Positions 1 to 8,919 of a stretch of DNA of 64,000 nucleotides are shown one piece after another. This DNA is from Plantago elongata (lineage: Eukaryota; Streptophyta; Magnoliopsida; Lamiales; Plantaginaceae): NCBI GenBank assembly GCA_036897095.1, contig JAYMSP010000034.1, positions 47,482 through 111,481 of the forward strand, given 5' to 3'. Every line of letters begins with the position of its first letter. Position 1 is the first letter of the stretch. A model generated the notes under the pieces. That model was not told where the DNA came from, ran no database searches, and saw nothing but the letters and a program-made list of their open reading frames with translations. A program made the translations under genes and the position numbers.

Positions 1-409
1 TGATTTTCCGTCATTTCTGTTTTTTTTTAACTGATTTCAATTTTTGTGTTGTTTTGTTAACAAAATCGTTTCGTTTTTATGCAGTTTCGCGGTGATCGAT
101 GTGAAATAATGTTCTAGGTCTCCGAAATCCTCTTCTCCTGAGGTAAAATGATCTGCATGTTAATTTTCCGTGCCTTTTTGTGATTTCCTGTGCTGGCGAT
201 GGTGTTTTTCTTCGTTTCTGAGTGCTAGTTGAATTTGATATTTTCGTTTTTATCTTTGGTGATGTGTGTTTTGTGAAATGCGATTCTACTTAGGGTTGGA
301 AATGGATGATTGTAGTCTGTAGATGATTTGTAGTCGATTAAGTGATTTTGATGCTTCAAAGTGTTTAATAATCTAAGCTCCTTATAAATTCAGGTGTTTA
401 GTGTGAGAA
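1..409 (+). other. 5' leader of the SUVH gene, with probable leader intron
   Basis: This T-rich stretch precedes the SUVH start codon. It has no ORF of note. The sequence just upstream of the ATG reads like an intron 3' end (pyrimidine-rich, then CAG at about 392-394) followed by a short leader, so a 5' UTR intron is likely. This suits SUVH genes, whose coding part is often intronless. The promoter lies outside the window or close to its left edge. The intron is inferred from sequence only. Confidence 0.5.
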
Positions 410-3400
410 ATGATGGTTTCGGTTTCAAATGGAGTCGTAGATAGGGATGATTCGAGCAATCAGCCACTGGTGAGTGGTTATAAGTCGAAATGGAAGTTGA
501 GGAAAGTGTGTGCTGTCCGGGATTTTCCTCCTAGATGTGGTCGAAGTGCAGCTCCTGTTGATTTAAGAACTGAAGACAATGCTGCTTGTGAGAAAGCTGA
601 TATCGAGGTTAACGATTCTAAGAGTTCTGATATAGGTGATCCTGTAATGCTTTATGAGGTTCAAGTTTCTGGAACTGCTAATGCGGAGGTTGTGAAAATT
701 GAGGGTTCTGAAACAAACAATGTGGATGGGGTTGTTGAGGATAGAAGCACTGCGAGAGAGAATAACATGGATTATGCTGGTTTAAACAACTCTCACGATG
801 AGATTGGTTTGTGTTCTAATGAAGCTGTTGGTAGTCCTGTGGATGTGGATGTGGATGTGGGTGTATCTCTTGATATGCTTATAGAAAAGGTTGTGACTTC
901 TGTTGATAATGTGATGTTGGAAAATGGACCGTCAGAGATCAATTTGCAGAATGAGGTTGTTGGTCAAACAAATGAAGTGACTAGTGTTCCTATCGGTGTA
1001 GAAATTGCCGACTCAATGGATGCGTTGGTGGGAGAAGTGGACATGATGGTAGATGGTTTCTTCAATGATACTGATGAAGTGGCCACGGAAACAAGTAATA
1101 TGAATAATGATCATTCTGAGCAAGTTTCTGGTGTTCAAGGTCATCCAGTGCCTGGACAGTTGAATGAGGTGGATAATTTGGAATTCGTTCACAACTCAGA
1201 CATTAAGGAAGCAAAGAAGGTGTCAGATGCTGCTGCTTCAGTTCCAAGTTTCCTCTTGCCAGGGGACTCTAATTCATTATCTTTGACCCATGAAAATATT
1301 GGGTCAGAGAGTGCTGGGAGGATGAAGAATAAATACCGCCGTAGAAATGTCTGTGCTGTTCGTGACTTCCCTCCCAACTGTGGGAGGAATGTGTCTGTAC
1401 CAGCTTCAGGAAATAATTGTTTCAGTAGCTCAGAAAACATCAAGGTTGATTCAGGACCAACAATGACTAACAGTTCAATGGCTGTTATTAAAAGTGACAT
1501 TGATGATGTTCAAGGTAATGATTTTTCAGAAGAAAATAAGTCAAGTCGAGAGCTGGTACATGGCCTGATGGCTGCCCCTTTCTGCCCATGGAGAAAGGGA
1601 AAGGCTTCTTTACATGGTTCAGACAGTGGACCACGTGAAGGGAAATTGAAACAGCAAAAACTGAAAGCTGGACCTGTTACCTCAGGTAATAGTCCTAAAG
1701 AACATGGAGGGGGGGTGTCTAACAAGAAGAGACCATTTTCTGATCCCAGTGATGCAGATGGAAGTCATGATTCGTCGACTTTCTTGGATGATGAAGATTG
1801 TGGTGCCTATACTGAATCCCCTGTTGAAATTGCTCCGATTTCTATCCAACCTGACATTGATTACAGCAATGAGGATACTGCAGGATCACTTGAAAAGATG
1901 TTTACTGATTCACCTGGAAAAAGTGATAATGGGAAGTCTTCATATAGTGCTTTCAGTTCAGCGGAAGATGAGGATGGGGATGCTGGGCTGGGTTCGATGT
2001 CTGCTGTGAATCCCAAATTGAAAAAAAAGAAGGTAGGTTCAAGTAACTCGGTTGGGGAAACTGGAAAAGAAGTGTCGGAGATAAATCCTCTATGGCGAAA
2101 CAAGTCCAAGGCTGTTGCTAGAAAAAGTACCAGTAGAGGAGATATTTCAGGAGGGGCATCTGTGAAGCCCGAGGGAGGCCCTGTTTCAAATTATGGTGGC
2201 TTGCCCGCCGATTCTCCTGTCAGCAAAAAGAAAACGGACTTGATTATCAGGCTGCCTGCTTTCAGTAAAAAGAAAAAGGACAGTGATGTTAGGCTACCTC
2301 CTGTCAGCAAAAAGAAAAAGGTCTTTGACATCAGGCTGCCTCCGTTTGGTCCTAATCACAAGAACCATGGTGATGCCCGGAATAGAGTGAGAGAGACACT
2401 TAGGTTGTTTAATGGTATTTGCCGGAAGCTTTTGCAACAGGAAGAAGGGAACTCAGTTCCCGAGGAGGAATGTGTGTCAAAGCTATCTGGCAAAAAACTG
2501 AAGCGAATTGATCTTGCCGCTGCAAAGATTATTAAAGAGCGTGGAAAAGAAGTGAATGCGGAGAAGCTAAATCTGGGAGCTGTACCTGGAGTTGAAGTGG
2601 GTGATGAGTTTCAGTACAGAACGGAACTTGCTGTTGTTGGGATTCACCGTCCTTACCAAGCTGGTATAGATTGGATAAGGCTTGATGGAGTGCCAGTTGC
2701 ATCTAGTATTGTTACTTCTGGGGCTTACAATGATGATACTGATCATGCAGATACCTTGATATACTCAGGTCAGGGTGGTAATATTGTTGGGAAGTGTAAG
2801 ATCCCTGAAGACCAGAAGCTCGAAAGAGGGAATTTAGCGTTGTATAACAGTGTAGAAAAAGGGAATCCCGTTCGTGTTGTCCGTGGATGGAGGGAGACAA
2901 TAAAGGGTGCCGACCCTTTAGATTCAAAGGCTAAACTGGTCACTACTTACGTCTATGATGGACTATACACGGTGGCAAGATGGTGGGATGAACTCGGGTC
3001 TAATAAAAAGAAGGTTTATAAGTTTGAATTGATAAGAAATGCTGGTCAACCGGAGCTTGCCTGGAAAGAGTTGAAAAGGGCGAGCAAGTCTAAAACCCGG
3101 CCAGGTGTGTGCGTTACAGATATTTCTGATGGAAAAGAGCCTCTTGCCATCTGTGCTGTGAATTTATTTGATGATCAGAAACCACCTCAATTTACCTACA
3201 TTTCGAAGATGATGTATCCTAGTTGGTTTCATCCGAGTCCTCCTGTGGGATGTGACTGCGTAGGCCGATGTGGCAGTTCTAAAAAATGCCGCTGTGCAGC
3301 CAGGAATGGAGGGGAAATCCCGTACAATCATAACGGAGCTATTGTTGAGGTAAAGCCCCTTGTATATGAATGTGGTCCACATTGTAAATGTCCTCCGTCG

Positions 3401-3937
3401 TGCTATAATCGGGTGACTCAGCGTGGAATTAAAGTTAAGCTCGAGATTTTCAAGACACAGTCCAGAGGCTGGGGATTAAGGGCATTGACTTCTGTCCCGT
3501 CAGGAAGTTTCATTTGTGAGTATGCAGGAGAGCTTCTTGAAGACACAGATGCTGAACGAAGAATTGGCAACGACGAATATCTGTTTGACATTGGTCAGAA
3601 TTACACCGATTCATCTCTAAATCCTGAGGATGAAGCCCTTTCTGTTGAGCTCAAAGAAGAAGGTGGCTACACCATTGATGCCTGCCAATATGGTAGTGTA
3701 GGCCGATTCATAAATCACAGCTGCTCCCCCAACCTGTACGCTCAAAATGTCATCTTCGATCATGATGACAAGAAGATGCCACACGTGATGCTGTTTGCCA
3801 TGGAAAACATTCCCCCGTTGCAGGAAATGACCTACCATTACAACTACAAGCTGAATGAGGTACTTGATGCTGATGGTAATGTCAAGGTAAAGAAGTGTTT
3901 TTGTGGTAGTGCGGAGTGTACGGGCAGGCTGTACTGA
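410..3937 (+). CDS. SUVH5/6-type histone H3 lysine-9 methyltransferase
   Basis: One uninterrupted 1175-codon reading frame. The N-terminal 600 residues are acidic and low in complexity, and carry the AVRDFPP-type motif twice (about residues 29-46 and 305-326) and three lysine-rich repeats (about 602-648). Next come an SRA/YDG domain (about 727-875), which in this family reads methylated cytosine, then a cysteine-rich pre-SET (from about 947, CDCVGRCG), SET (about 1008-1150) with the cofactor-binding motif NHSCSPN at about 1102, and a post-SET cluster (CFCG at about 1163, ending CTGRLY). All catalytic landmarks I can check are present, so an active nuclear H3K9 methyltransferase that couples DNA methylation to heterochromatin is expected. 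The intronless CDS is normal for SUVH genes. The domain order favours SUVH5/6 over SUVH1/3 or SUVH4, but the exact member is not settled. The ATG is preceded by another ATG-like context (gaaATGATGG). The first ATG was taken. Confidence 0.95.
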   Translation: MMVSVSNGVVDRDDSSNQPLVSGYKSKWKLRKVCAVRDFPPRCGRSAAPVDLRTEDNAACEKADIEVNDSKSSDIGDPVMLYEVQVSGTANAEVVKIEGSETNNVDGVVEDRSTARENNMDYAGLNNSHDEIGLCSNEAVGSPVDVDVDVGVSLDMLIEKVVTSVDNVMLENGPSEINLQNEVVGQTNEVTSVPIGVEIADSMDALVGEVDMMVDGFFNDTDEVATETSNMNNDHSEQVSGVQGHPVPGQLNEVDNLEFVHNSDIKEAKKVSDAAASVPSFLLPGDSNSLSLTHENIGSESAGRMKNKYRRRNVCAVRDFPPNCGRNVSVPASGNNCFSSSENIKVDSGPTMTNSSMAVIKSDIDDVQGNDFSEENKSSRELVHGLMAAPFCPWRKGKASLHGSDSGPREGKLKQQKLKAGPVTSGNSPKEHGGGVSNKKRPFSDPSDADGSHDSSTFLDDEDCGAYTESPVEIAPISIQPDIDYSNEDTAGSLEKMFTDSPGKSDNGKSSYSAFSSAEDEDGDAGLGSMSAVNPKLKKKKVGSSNSVGETGKEVSEINPLWRNKSKAVARKSTSRGDISGGASVKPEGGPVSNYGGLPADSPVSKKKTDLIIRLPAFSKKKKDSDVRLPPVSKKKKVFDIRLPPFGPNHKNHGDARNRVRETLRLFNGICRKLLQQEEGNSVPEEECVSKLSGKKLKRIDLAAAKIIKERGKEVNAEKLNLGAVPGVEVGDEFQYRTELAVVGIHRPYQAGIDWIRLDGVPVASSIVTSGAYNDDTDHADTLIYSGQGGNIVGKCKIPEDQKLERGNLALYNSVEKGNPVRVVRGWRETIKGADPLDSKAKLVTTYVYDGLYTVARWWDELGSNKKKVYKFELIRNAGQPELAWKELKRASKSKTRPGVCVTDISDGKEPLAICAVNLFDDQKPPQFTYISKMMYPSWFHPSPPVGCDCVGRCGSSKKCRCAARNGGEIPYNHNGAIVEVKPLVYECGPHCKCPPSCYNRVTQRGIKVKLEIFKTQSRGWGLRALTSVPSGSFICEYAGELLEDTDAERRIGNDEYLFDIGQNYTDSSLNPEDEALSVELKEEGGYTIDACQYGSVGRFINHSCSPNLYAQNVIFDHDDKKMPHVMLFAMENIPPLQEMTYHYNYKLNEVLDADGNVKVKKCFCGSAECTGRLY

Positions 3938-4900
3938 GATACTGATGTTGCATTTCCTAAACTCCGTAGATAAGAGCCGGAAGTCTCTTTAATATTCAGA
4001 CCATGTTTTGCTTCTTGTGATACATATTACAGCTAAGTTGAGGTATCCTTAGGTTGCACGTGCGGTTAAACATCATCTTTAGATTCTTAGTTTCGACATT
4101 TTGTTTCCGTTTGCAACCTCCTTGGCTGTGGTTCATACAGCTTCTGTGATGTTGTCCTTATTTGTTCTTTCCTTGGTAAAACGCTTTTGAAGTGTTTCCA
4201 GATGTTTATATGCCATTCCAGGGTGCCTATGCTTTTGGTTATGTTTTTTAGATCTGATAGAGTTTGCAAACTATTTAATTCTTAGTATATGATATTATCC
4301 TTGAACTCTGTAAAAGTTTGTAAATACTCTGAAGGGTTATTGGGAGTTTGGGACTTCCAGTATTTGGAACAGGTAAAAGCAGTTTTGCACTGTAAAGTTT
4401 GGCCATTTCTCGCAAGTGCCCTACACAAAAGTTTGGTGTGACCGTGTAATCAAAGGTCAACTGGAGAAGGAATTTCTAGCGTGACAGTAGTCGTCACTGT
4501 TCCTGGATTCACGTCACCTATGGAGCTGTTACAGGAGCCAAGCCGAGTCGAAAAGTAGACTAGCCCAAGCGGAGCACGATGAATGAGATGGGGATTATCA
4601 CGACTTTAGAAAAGATACAAAACTAGGACCCTAAAATATTAAGCTGATTGAAATCACATTACAAGATATGACACTGTAAAAAAAATGGAACTTGCCTTCA
4701 TGAAGCAAACATACTGAATACTTCTGGGAGAAGTTCATATGCGATGAGTGAAATGTTCTCTGCCAATGAATTTTACTCTTGAGTTTTAACGACGGAATGA
4801 ATAAGAATATCGAATGGAATATTTGCCAGAATCAATTAAAGCTTTGCTCTGAATCATGAACTTACTTTTGTCTTGTAAATTTCTGAAAAGCCTACTTCGT
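3938..4900. other. SUVH 3' UTR and intergenic DNA
   Basis: T-rich sequence directly after the SUVH stop is probably its 3' UTR, to about 4.3 kb. The rest is ordinary intergenic DNA. I see no coding segment with family resemblance on either strand. Confidence 0.5.
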
Positions 4901-4905
4901 TGTCC

Positions 4906-4914
4906 TATATATAT
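4906..4914 (+). promoter_or_regulatory. Candidate TATA box for the gag-like gene
   Basis: The run TATATATAT lies in a pyrimidine-rich setting. About 85 bases further on, GAACAG is followed by GTTAAG (about 4988-4991), a possible donor. A possible acceptor (TATTCCAG, about 5304) precedes the ATG at 5354. Together these would give a spliced leader. It is a pattern match only. Confidence 0.35.
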
Positions 4915-5353
4915 GGTATTTCGATTGCGAAAACTGTGGAGTTCTTGCAGTAAACGCTTACCGCTATCCAGTCATTGAAGTTGGAACAGGTTAAGTTTCA
5001 TTCTTTTACATTGTTCTTGTTCCATTAATGGTCGTCTATTGTTGTATTGAATCTTTATCTTCGCCTTCAACCGTGCTTCGTTCGTCCTTGAATAATCGAA
5101 TTCTGCTGTTATGTGATTTTAGATGCTACTTAAATTGCTCGCAATCCTGCATACAAATCCCCAATGTAGGCCAGAATGCCACACTATATATGGTTGTTCG
5201 TGAATGCTTACATACAGTGGTTGCAGAACAACCATGTATGAATATGAATACAGAACACTTTAATCTTCTAAATATACTAACTTTCTCAACTGCTATCTAT
5301 TCCAGGACAAATTTCTGGGACTATAGTTTGAAACTTAGAAGCGAAATCGAAGC

Positions 5354-5962
5354 ATGAGCTATCATCTAAGCCCTCCCAAGTTGCTTCTCAATGGAACAAA
5401 TTACACTAACCGGAAAGGGCGGATGAGCTCATTTCTTCTCAATCTTGACTATGCTCTATGGAAAAGTGTCACCCAAAAACGGCCATCCACCAGTCTTCTA
5501 AATGACAGCGCAATCGAAGTCCTAATTAGTGCACTTCCGGAGGAAGAGTATTACAAAGTAGGCACCTGTCATTCCGCCAAGGGGATGTGGGATACATTAC
5601 AAGCCATGTATGGTAATCCGAGAGTCGTGAAAGCAAGGCTAGAAGCTCTCAGATTTGAATACGACAGGTTCACTATGATGCACGAGGAGAGTGTAAGTGA
5701 CATGTATGCAAGGTTTATGAAGATTATTGCTCCCATGTATGACCTTGGTGGACAAATTAAGGAACATGAACAGGTTCAGAAGATACTAAGTGTGTTACCC
5801 CAAAAATTCCAGGCAAATGTAAGAGCAAATATGAAGGCGTTCGAGGCAATGAAAGTGGCAGAATTTATCGGTTTCCTCATTTCTCGTGAGATCAGATTCC
5901 AACTTGCTGAAGATGGAATCGGCAGTTCTGTCATGAATGAAGAAGAGACAAGAGAGGGTTGA
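5354..5962 (+). CDS. Gag-like protein (UBN2 type) of Copia origin, single intact ORF
   Basis: The 202-aa product looks like the UBN2/Gag-polypeptide region of Ty1-Copia elements. It has the start motif LNGTNY, an LW-containing helix, the central KGMWDTLQAMYG block, and the run on to VLPQKFQ. The usual tryptophan after the NY motif is replaced (NYTNRKGRM). There is no zinc knuckle, protease, integrase or reverse transcriptase downstream, and no flanking LTR was seen. The frame has no stop and ends with its own TGA. It may be a gag fragment that has stayed open by chance, or an exapted gene with a TATA box and a spliced leader. Family origin is fairly sure. Gene status is not. Confidence 0.6.
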   Translation: MSYHLSPPKLLLNGTNYTNRKGRMSSFLLNLDYALWKSVTQKRPSTSLLNDSAIEVLISALPEEEYYKVGTCHSAKGMWDTLQAMYGNPRVVKARLEALRFEYDRFTMMHEESVSDMYARFMKIIAPMYDLGGQIKEHEQVQKILSVLPQKFQANVRANMKAFEAMKVAEFIGFLISREIRFQLAEDGIGSSVMNEEETREG

Positions 5963-7100
5963 ATCAGCTCCCTGGAAGCTTTGCTTTTAAAAATAAAGAG
6001 ATTTTAGAACTGGAAATATGAATAAATAAAAAGTTTGGGGTTTGTTTCATGTAATTTGAAACTTCTAGGGCTTTATTGTAATAAAGAATGAAATATAGAA
6101 GTGAAAATAAAAAAGGGAAAGTGAGAGGCTACAAATGTAATATCATCAATTTTTCATTATGAATGATGTATTTTTTATTGACCCTATTTACTACTAGTTT
6201 TTCAGTCACTCTTTTAGTTATTTTAATAAAAAGATCGTTACATGAATGTATAATTTTTTAAATAAGTTAGTTGATTTTATAAGCTAATCAAATTAATCGG
6301 TTAAAAAGGAAAACTATATACAGTACTTCTTGTGCTAACAGATTCATTGTGTAATTATGTATCTACTTCTTACTTCTTAGTCCAATCTTTTGTCCTTCCA
6401 CCTAATTTTTTAAATGTTAGGGACTTAAAATACTAATATTAAAGAGGGTGTTTAATGAGAAGTTTCCAGTTTTGTATTTCAAAATTTACATAAAGCCCTG
6501 AAAAGTATAAGGGGCTGATCGGCATGTCATTTGAATGGACATTTTTGTGAAATTGTGTTTGAAATGAAGTTGGAATGAAGTATTTTAAGTGTATTTTAGG
6601 CCAAATCATTATTCATCGAGCCAAATGGGAGCATTTAAATGGTATCCCAATCAGCCCCTAATAGTTTCACAACTAAGTGTCTAGTACAATGGAATCCCTA
6701 TTGGCAACTGATTTTGAGAGTGTTAAAATTTCAATTTAGATAACTCAACATGAATTCCAAGCCAAACAGTCCATGAAATACATAGAAGAATATTGTTCTA
6801 ACTTGTGAAAGAATCAAAGAAGACTACTTGTTCCATGATAATTACCTACTTCGGAAGTCAATTAAGGTATCACATTCTGTAAATAGCAAACCCCAAAAAG
6901 AGACAATTAAAGTGTCCTGTGTTTAGCTTCACATTCAAGATTGTAGAAAATTATGCAAATGATATGAACTAGCCCAGAGGTAAACATAACATAAGCCAGT
7001 CTAATTCCATCCAGCTGTGACCTAAGAAAGGCACCGTTGGTTATACTTCGTTAACTGCAGTTCATGTCAAAACACCGCAAGCATCTGGTCGCGCAATATT
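5963..7100. other. Intergenic DNA containing one MITE
   Basis: AT-rich DNA with no coding segment I can support. A 148-bp MITE lies at 6511-6658. The rest shows no repeat or RNA gene. Confidence 0.5.
6511..6658. mobile_element. MITE 1, Tourist/PIF-Harbinger-like, 148 bp
   Basis: The element opens with GGGGCTGATCGGCAT and closes with the imperfect reverse complement (reading GGGGCTGATTGGGAT on the other strand). It is flanked on both sides by TAA (6508-6510 and 6659-6661). A 3-bp TAA/TTA target duplication and no coding capacity are hallmarks of PIF/Harbinger-type MITEs. A core near the right end (GTATTTTAAGTGTATTTTAG) recurs in MITE 2. Confidence 0.75.
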
Positions 7101-7763
7101 CACAGAAAGAGTAAGCTAAGACTCTCCGCTGTGGCGGTTCCAATTATCGGTCATGGCGTGCGGTTGCTCCGCAGCAACCGCAGGTGCCACGACCGATAAT
7201 TACACTTTGGCGACCGCAGTTTTTCTTTTCTTTTTAATTATTTATTTTGAAAATCGAATAACGGCGATATTTCAACATATAAATTGAGCATCTATAAAAA
7301 GATATCCTTATGTACTATTTCACAGAAATAGTAAGCTAAGACTGCCCGCTGTGGCGGCTCCAATTATCGGGCGTGGCGCGCGGTTGCTCCGCAGCAACTG
7401 TAGGTGCCAAGACCGATAATTGCACTTTGGAGACCGCAATTTTCCTTTTCTTTTTAATTTTTTATTTCGAAAATCGAATAACGGCTATATTTCAGCAGAT
7501 AAATTGAGCATCTATAAAAAGATACCATTATCTACTATTTCACAAAAATAGCAAGCTAAGACTACTCGTTGTGGCGGCTCCAATTATCGGTCGTGGCGTG
7601 CGGTTGCTCCGCAGCAACTGCAGGTGCCAAGACCGATAATTGCACTGTGGCGACCGCAGTGTTCCTTTTCTTTTTAATGTTTCTTTTATTTCGAAAATCG
7701 AATAACGACTATATTTTAACAGATAAATTGAGCATCTATAAAAGGATACCCTTATCTACTATT
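7101..7763. repeat. Three tandem 220-bp units, each with a large hairpin
   Basis: Units start at 7101, 7321 and 7541, with a spacing of exactly 220 bp. Each begins CACA(G/A)AA.AGTAAGCTAAG and ends with a TATA-like CATCTATAAAA motif. Each holds an inverted repeat with arms CAATTATCGGTC and GACCGATAATTG (perfect in unit 3 at 7581-7592 and 7631-7642, with one change in units 1 and 2). A second, inner inverted repeat has arms CGGTTGCT and AGCAACCG. Unit differences are mostly scattered substitutions, so the triplication is not brand new. Confidence 0.9.
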
Positions 7764-7805
7764 TCCACCAACTTCTTCCTCTTGAAACACACCTTCATCC
7801 TCTCA

Positions 7806-8136
7806 ATGACATCCTCTCAACCAATCATCCTCTCATCCTCGTCAGATAAAGATGATAACCGACAGAATTGCTTTGGAGTGTATTCGGAATTGTCGGCGAA
7901 GTAATCTTCCATAATTTGAGCATGATGTTTCTCGCGTCTTCGATGTACATGCGAGTGTGTTTCTCCTTCGGTTGTGATGAAGAAGACCCGATAATGTACT
8001 TCGGCAACATCAACTCGAAGAATCTATTTGCCATCACTAGACTATAGGATACGGGTTCGAAAGCTGACCTTTCAGATTCGGACTCCGCATCGAACATGAA
8101 CACCTCTTCCTCGGAGTGATGTGATGAAGAATACAT
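7806..8136 (-). pseudogene. Harbinger-like transposase, N-terminal fragment
   Basis: Read on the minus strand, the frame opens at 8136 (MYSSSHHSEEE), an acidic and serine-rich start, and reaches TRMYIEDAR. A shift to another frame then gives a block with HHAQIMEDYFADN and EYTPKQF. That block matches the conserved region before the helix-turn-helix of PIF/Harbinger transposases. It ends at a stop after DEDERMIG near 7810. The catalytic DDE part is absent. A one-base indel and the truncation make it a pseudogene. Confidence 0.6.
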
Positions 8137-8321
8137 TTTAGCAAAGTGATATATGGTAGGTTGTATTTTGAGTTTAAAAAAAAGAAAGAAGTGTGAAATT
8201 TAAAATGTGGAGGAATATATAAAGTTTGGTCTCTATTTATAGATCTTGAAAAAATTATAACCGTTGGTATTTCTTTTTTATTAAACGAATTTTTTTTAAT
8301 TAAAAAATAAAATAAAAACGT

Positions 8322-8410
8322 GGCCGGTTCAATTAGGACCGGCCGCGTGTACCAGCTGTTGGGGCTGGCCCCAATTCCATAACTCCATCCGTTGCTCAAC
8401 CGATGGAGTT
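8322..8410. repeat. Three consecutive palindromes at the right end of the Harbinger-like element
   Basis: Arms GGCCGGT/ACCGGCC pair across 8322-8344. TTGGGGC-TG-GCCCCAA spans 8359-8374. AACTCCATC/GATGGAGTT with inner GTTG/CAAC spans 8381-8410. They are followed by CAGTGG three times (about 8418-8446). Confidence 0.85.
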
Positions 8411-8455
8411 GCTCAGCAGTGGTTCACAGTGGGGCCTTACAGTGGACGGTTTAAC

Positions 8456-8919
8456 AGTCTAACATGATACAGAACGCATAATACAAGACATGGTGCACAA
8501 ATGTACATATCTAAGTAGAGAGGTATCTCAGTAACATTATATGTATATATATGAAACAGGCATTTTATGTTAATTCCAAAATTTGATACATGGTCTAAGA
8601 CAACAACATATTAGTGAAGGCACATTTAGGTGATACAACCGGGGGAGCCACATAAACGGGCTACTACCCATCTGATGATCATTAAAGCAGTAAGCTCCTC
8701 TTTCCTATCTAAGAACCGAAAGTTTTATGTAAAATTAAAACCAGCTGTTCCCAACAAGCATTACCTACTATGACCGGGAGAGACAAAACACGATTGGCAC
8801 AGGGTACTTGTCCACACGACAATCATCCAAGGCTGCAAACAGATACAGACAGCTCTTATTAGTAGAGGATCACATGCGTTGGTTTTGTCAATCACGATCA
8901 CAGTGTGCTGGAGGTAATG
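8456..8919. other. Probable 3' UTR of the FLZ gene and intergenic DNA
   Basis: The segment next to the FLZ stop is probably its 3' UTR on the minus strand. I see no other feature. Confidence 0.4.

Larger units (their letters stand above)
7101..8455. mobile_element. Internally deleted Harbinger-like element with hairpin-rich ends
   Basis: The left part is the triplicated hairpin unit. The right part (8322-8410) holds three further palindromes and then three CAGTGG direct repeats. Between them lies, in antisense, the start of a Harbinger-type transposase with its own TATA region (about 8236-8246). On the plus strand the last 220-bp unit supplies a TATA-like motif (about 7737) and a C-rich leader into a short ORF at 7806. 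The element thus seems to keep two facing 5' ends and to have lost its middle. Terminal repeats and a target duplication were not established, so the borders are approximate. Confidence 0.55.

Noticed and set aside
7569-7904. Plus-strand ORF of 111 codons over the third 220-bp unit
   Set aside because: Most of it is repeat sequence and its end is antisense to the transposase fragment. There is no independent protein signal.
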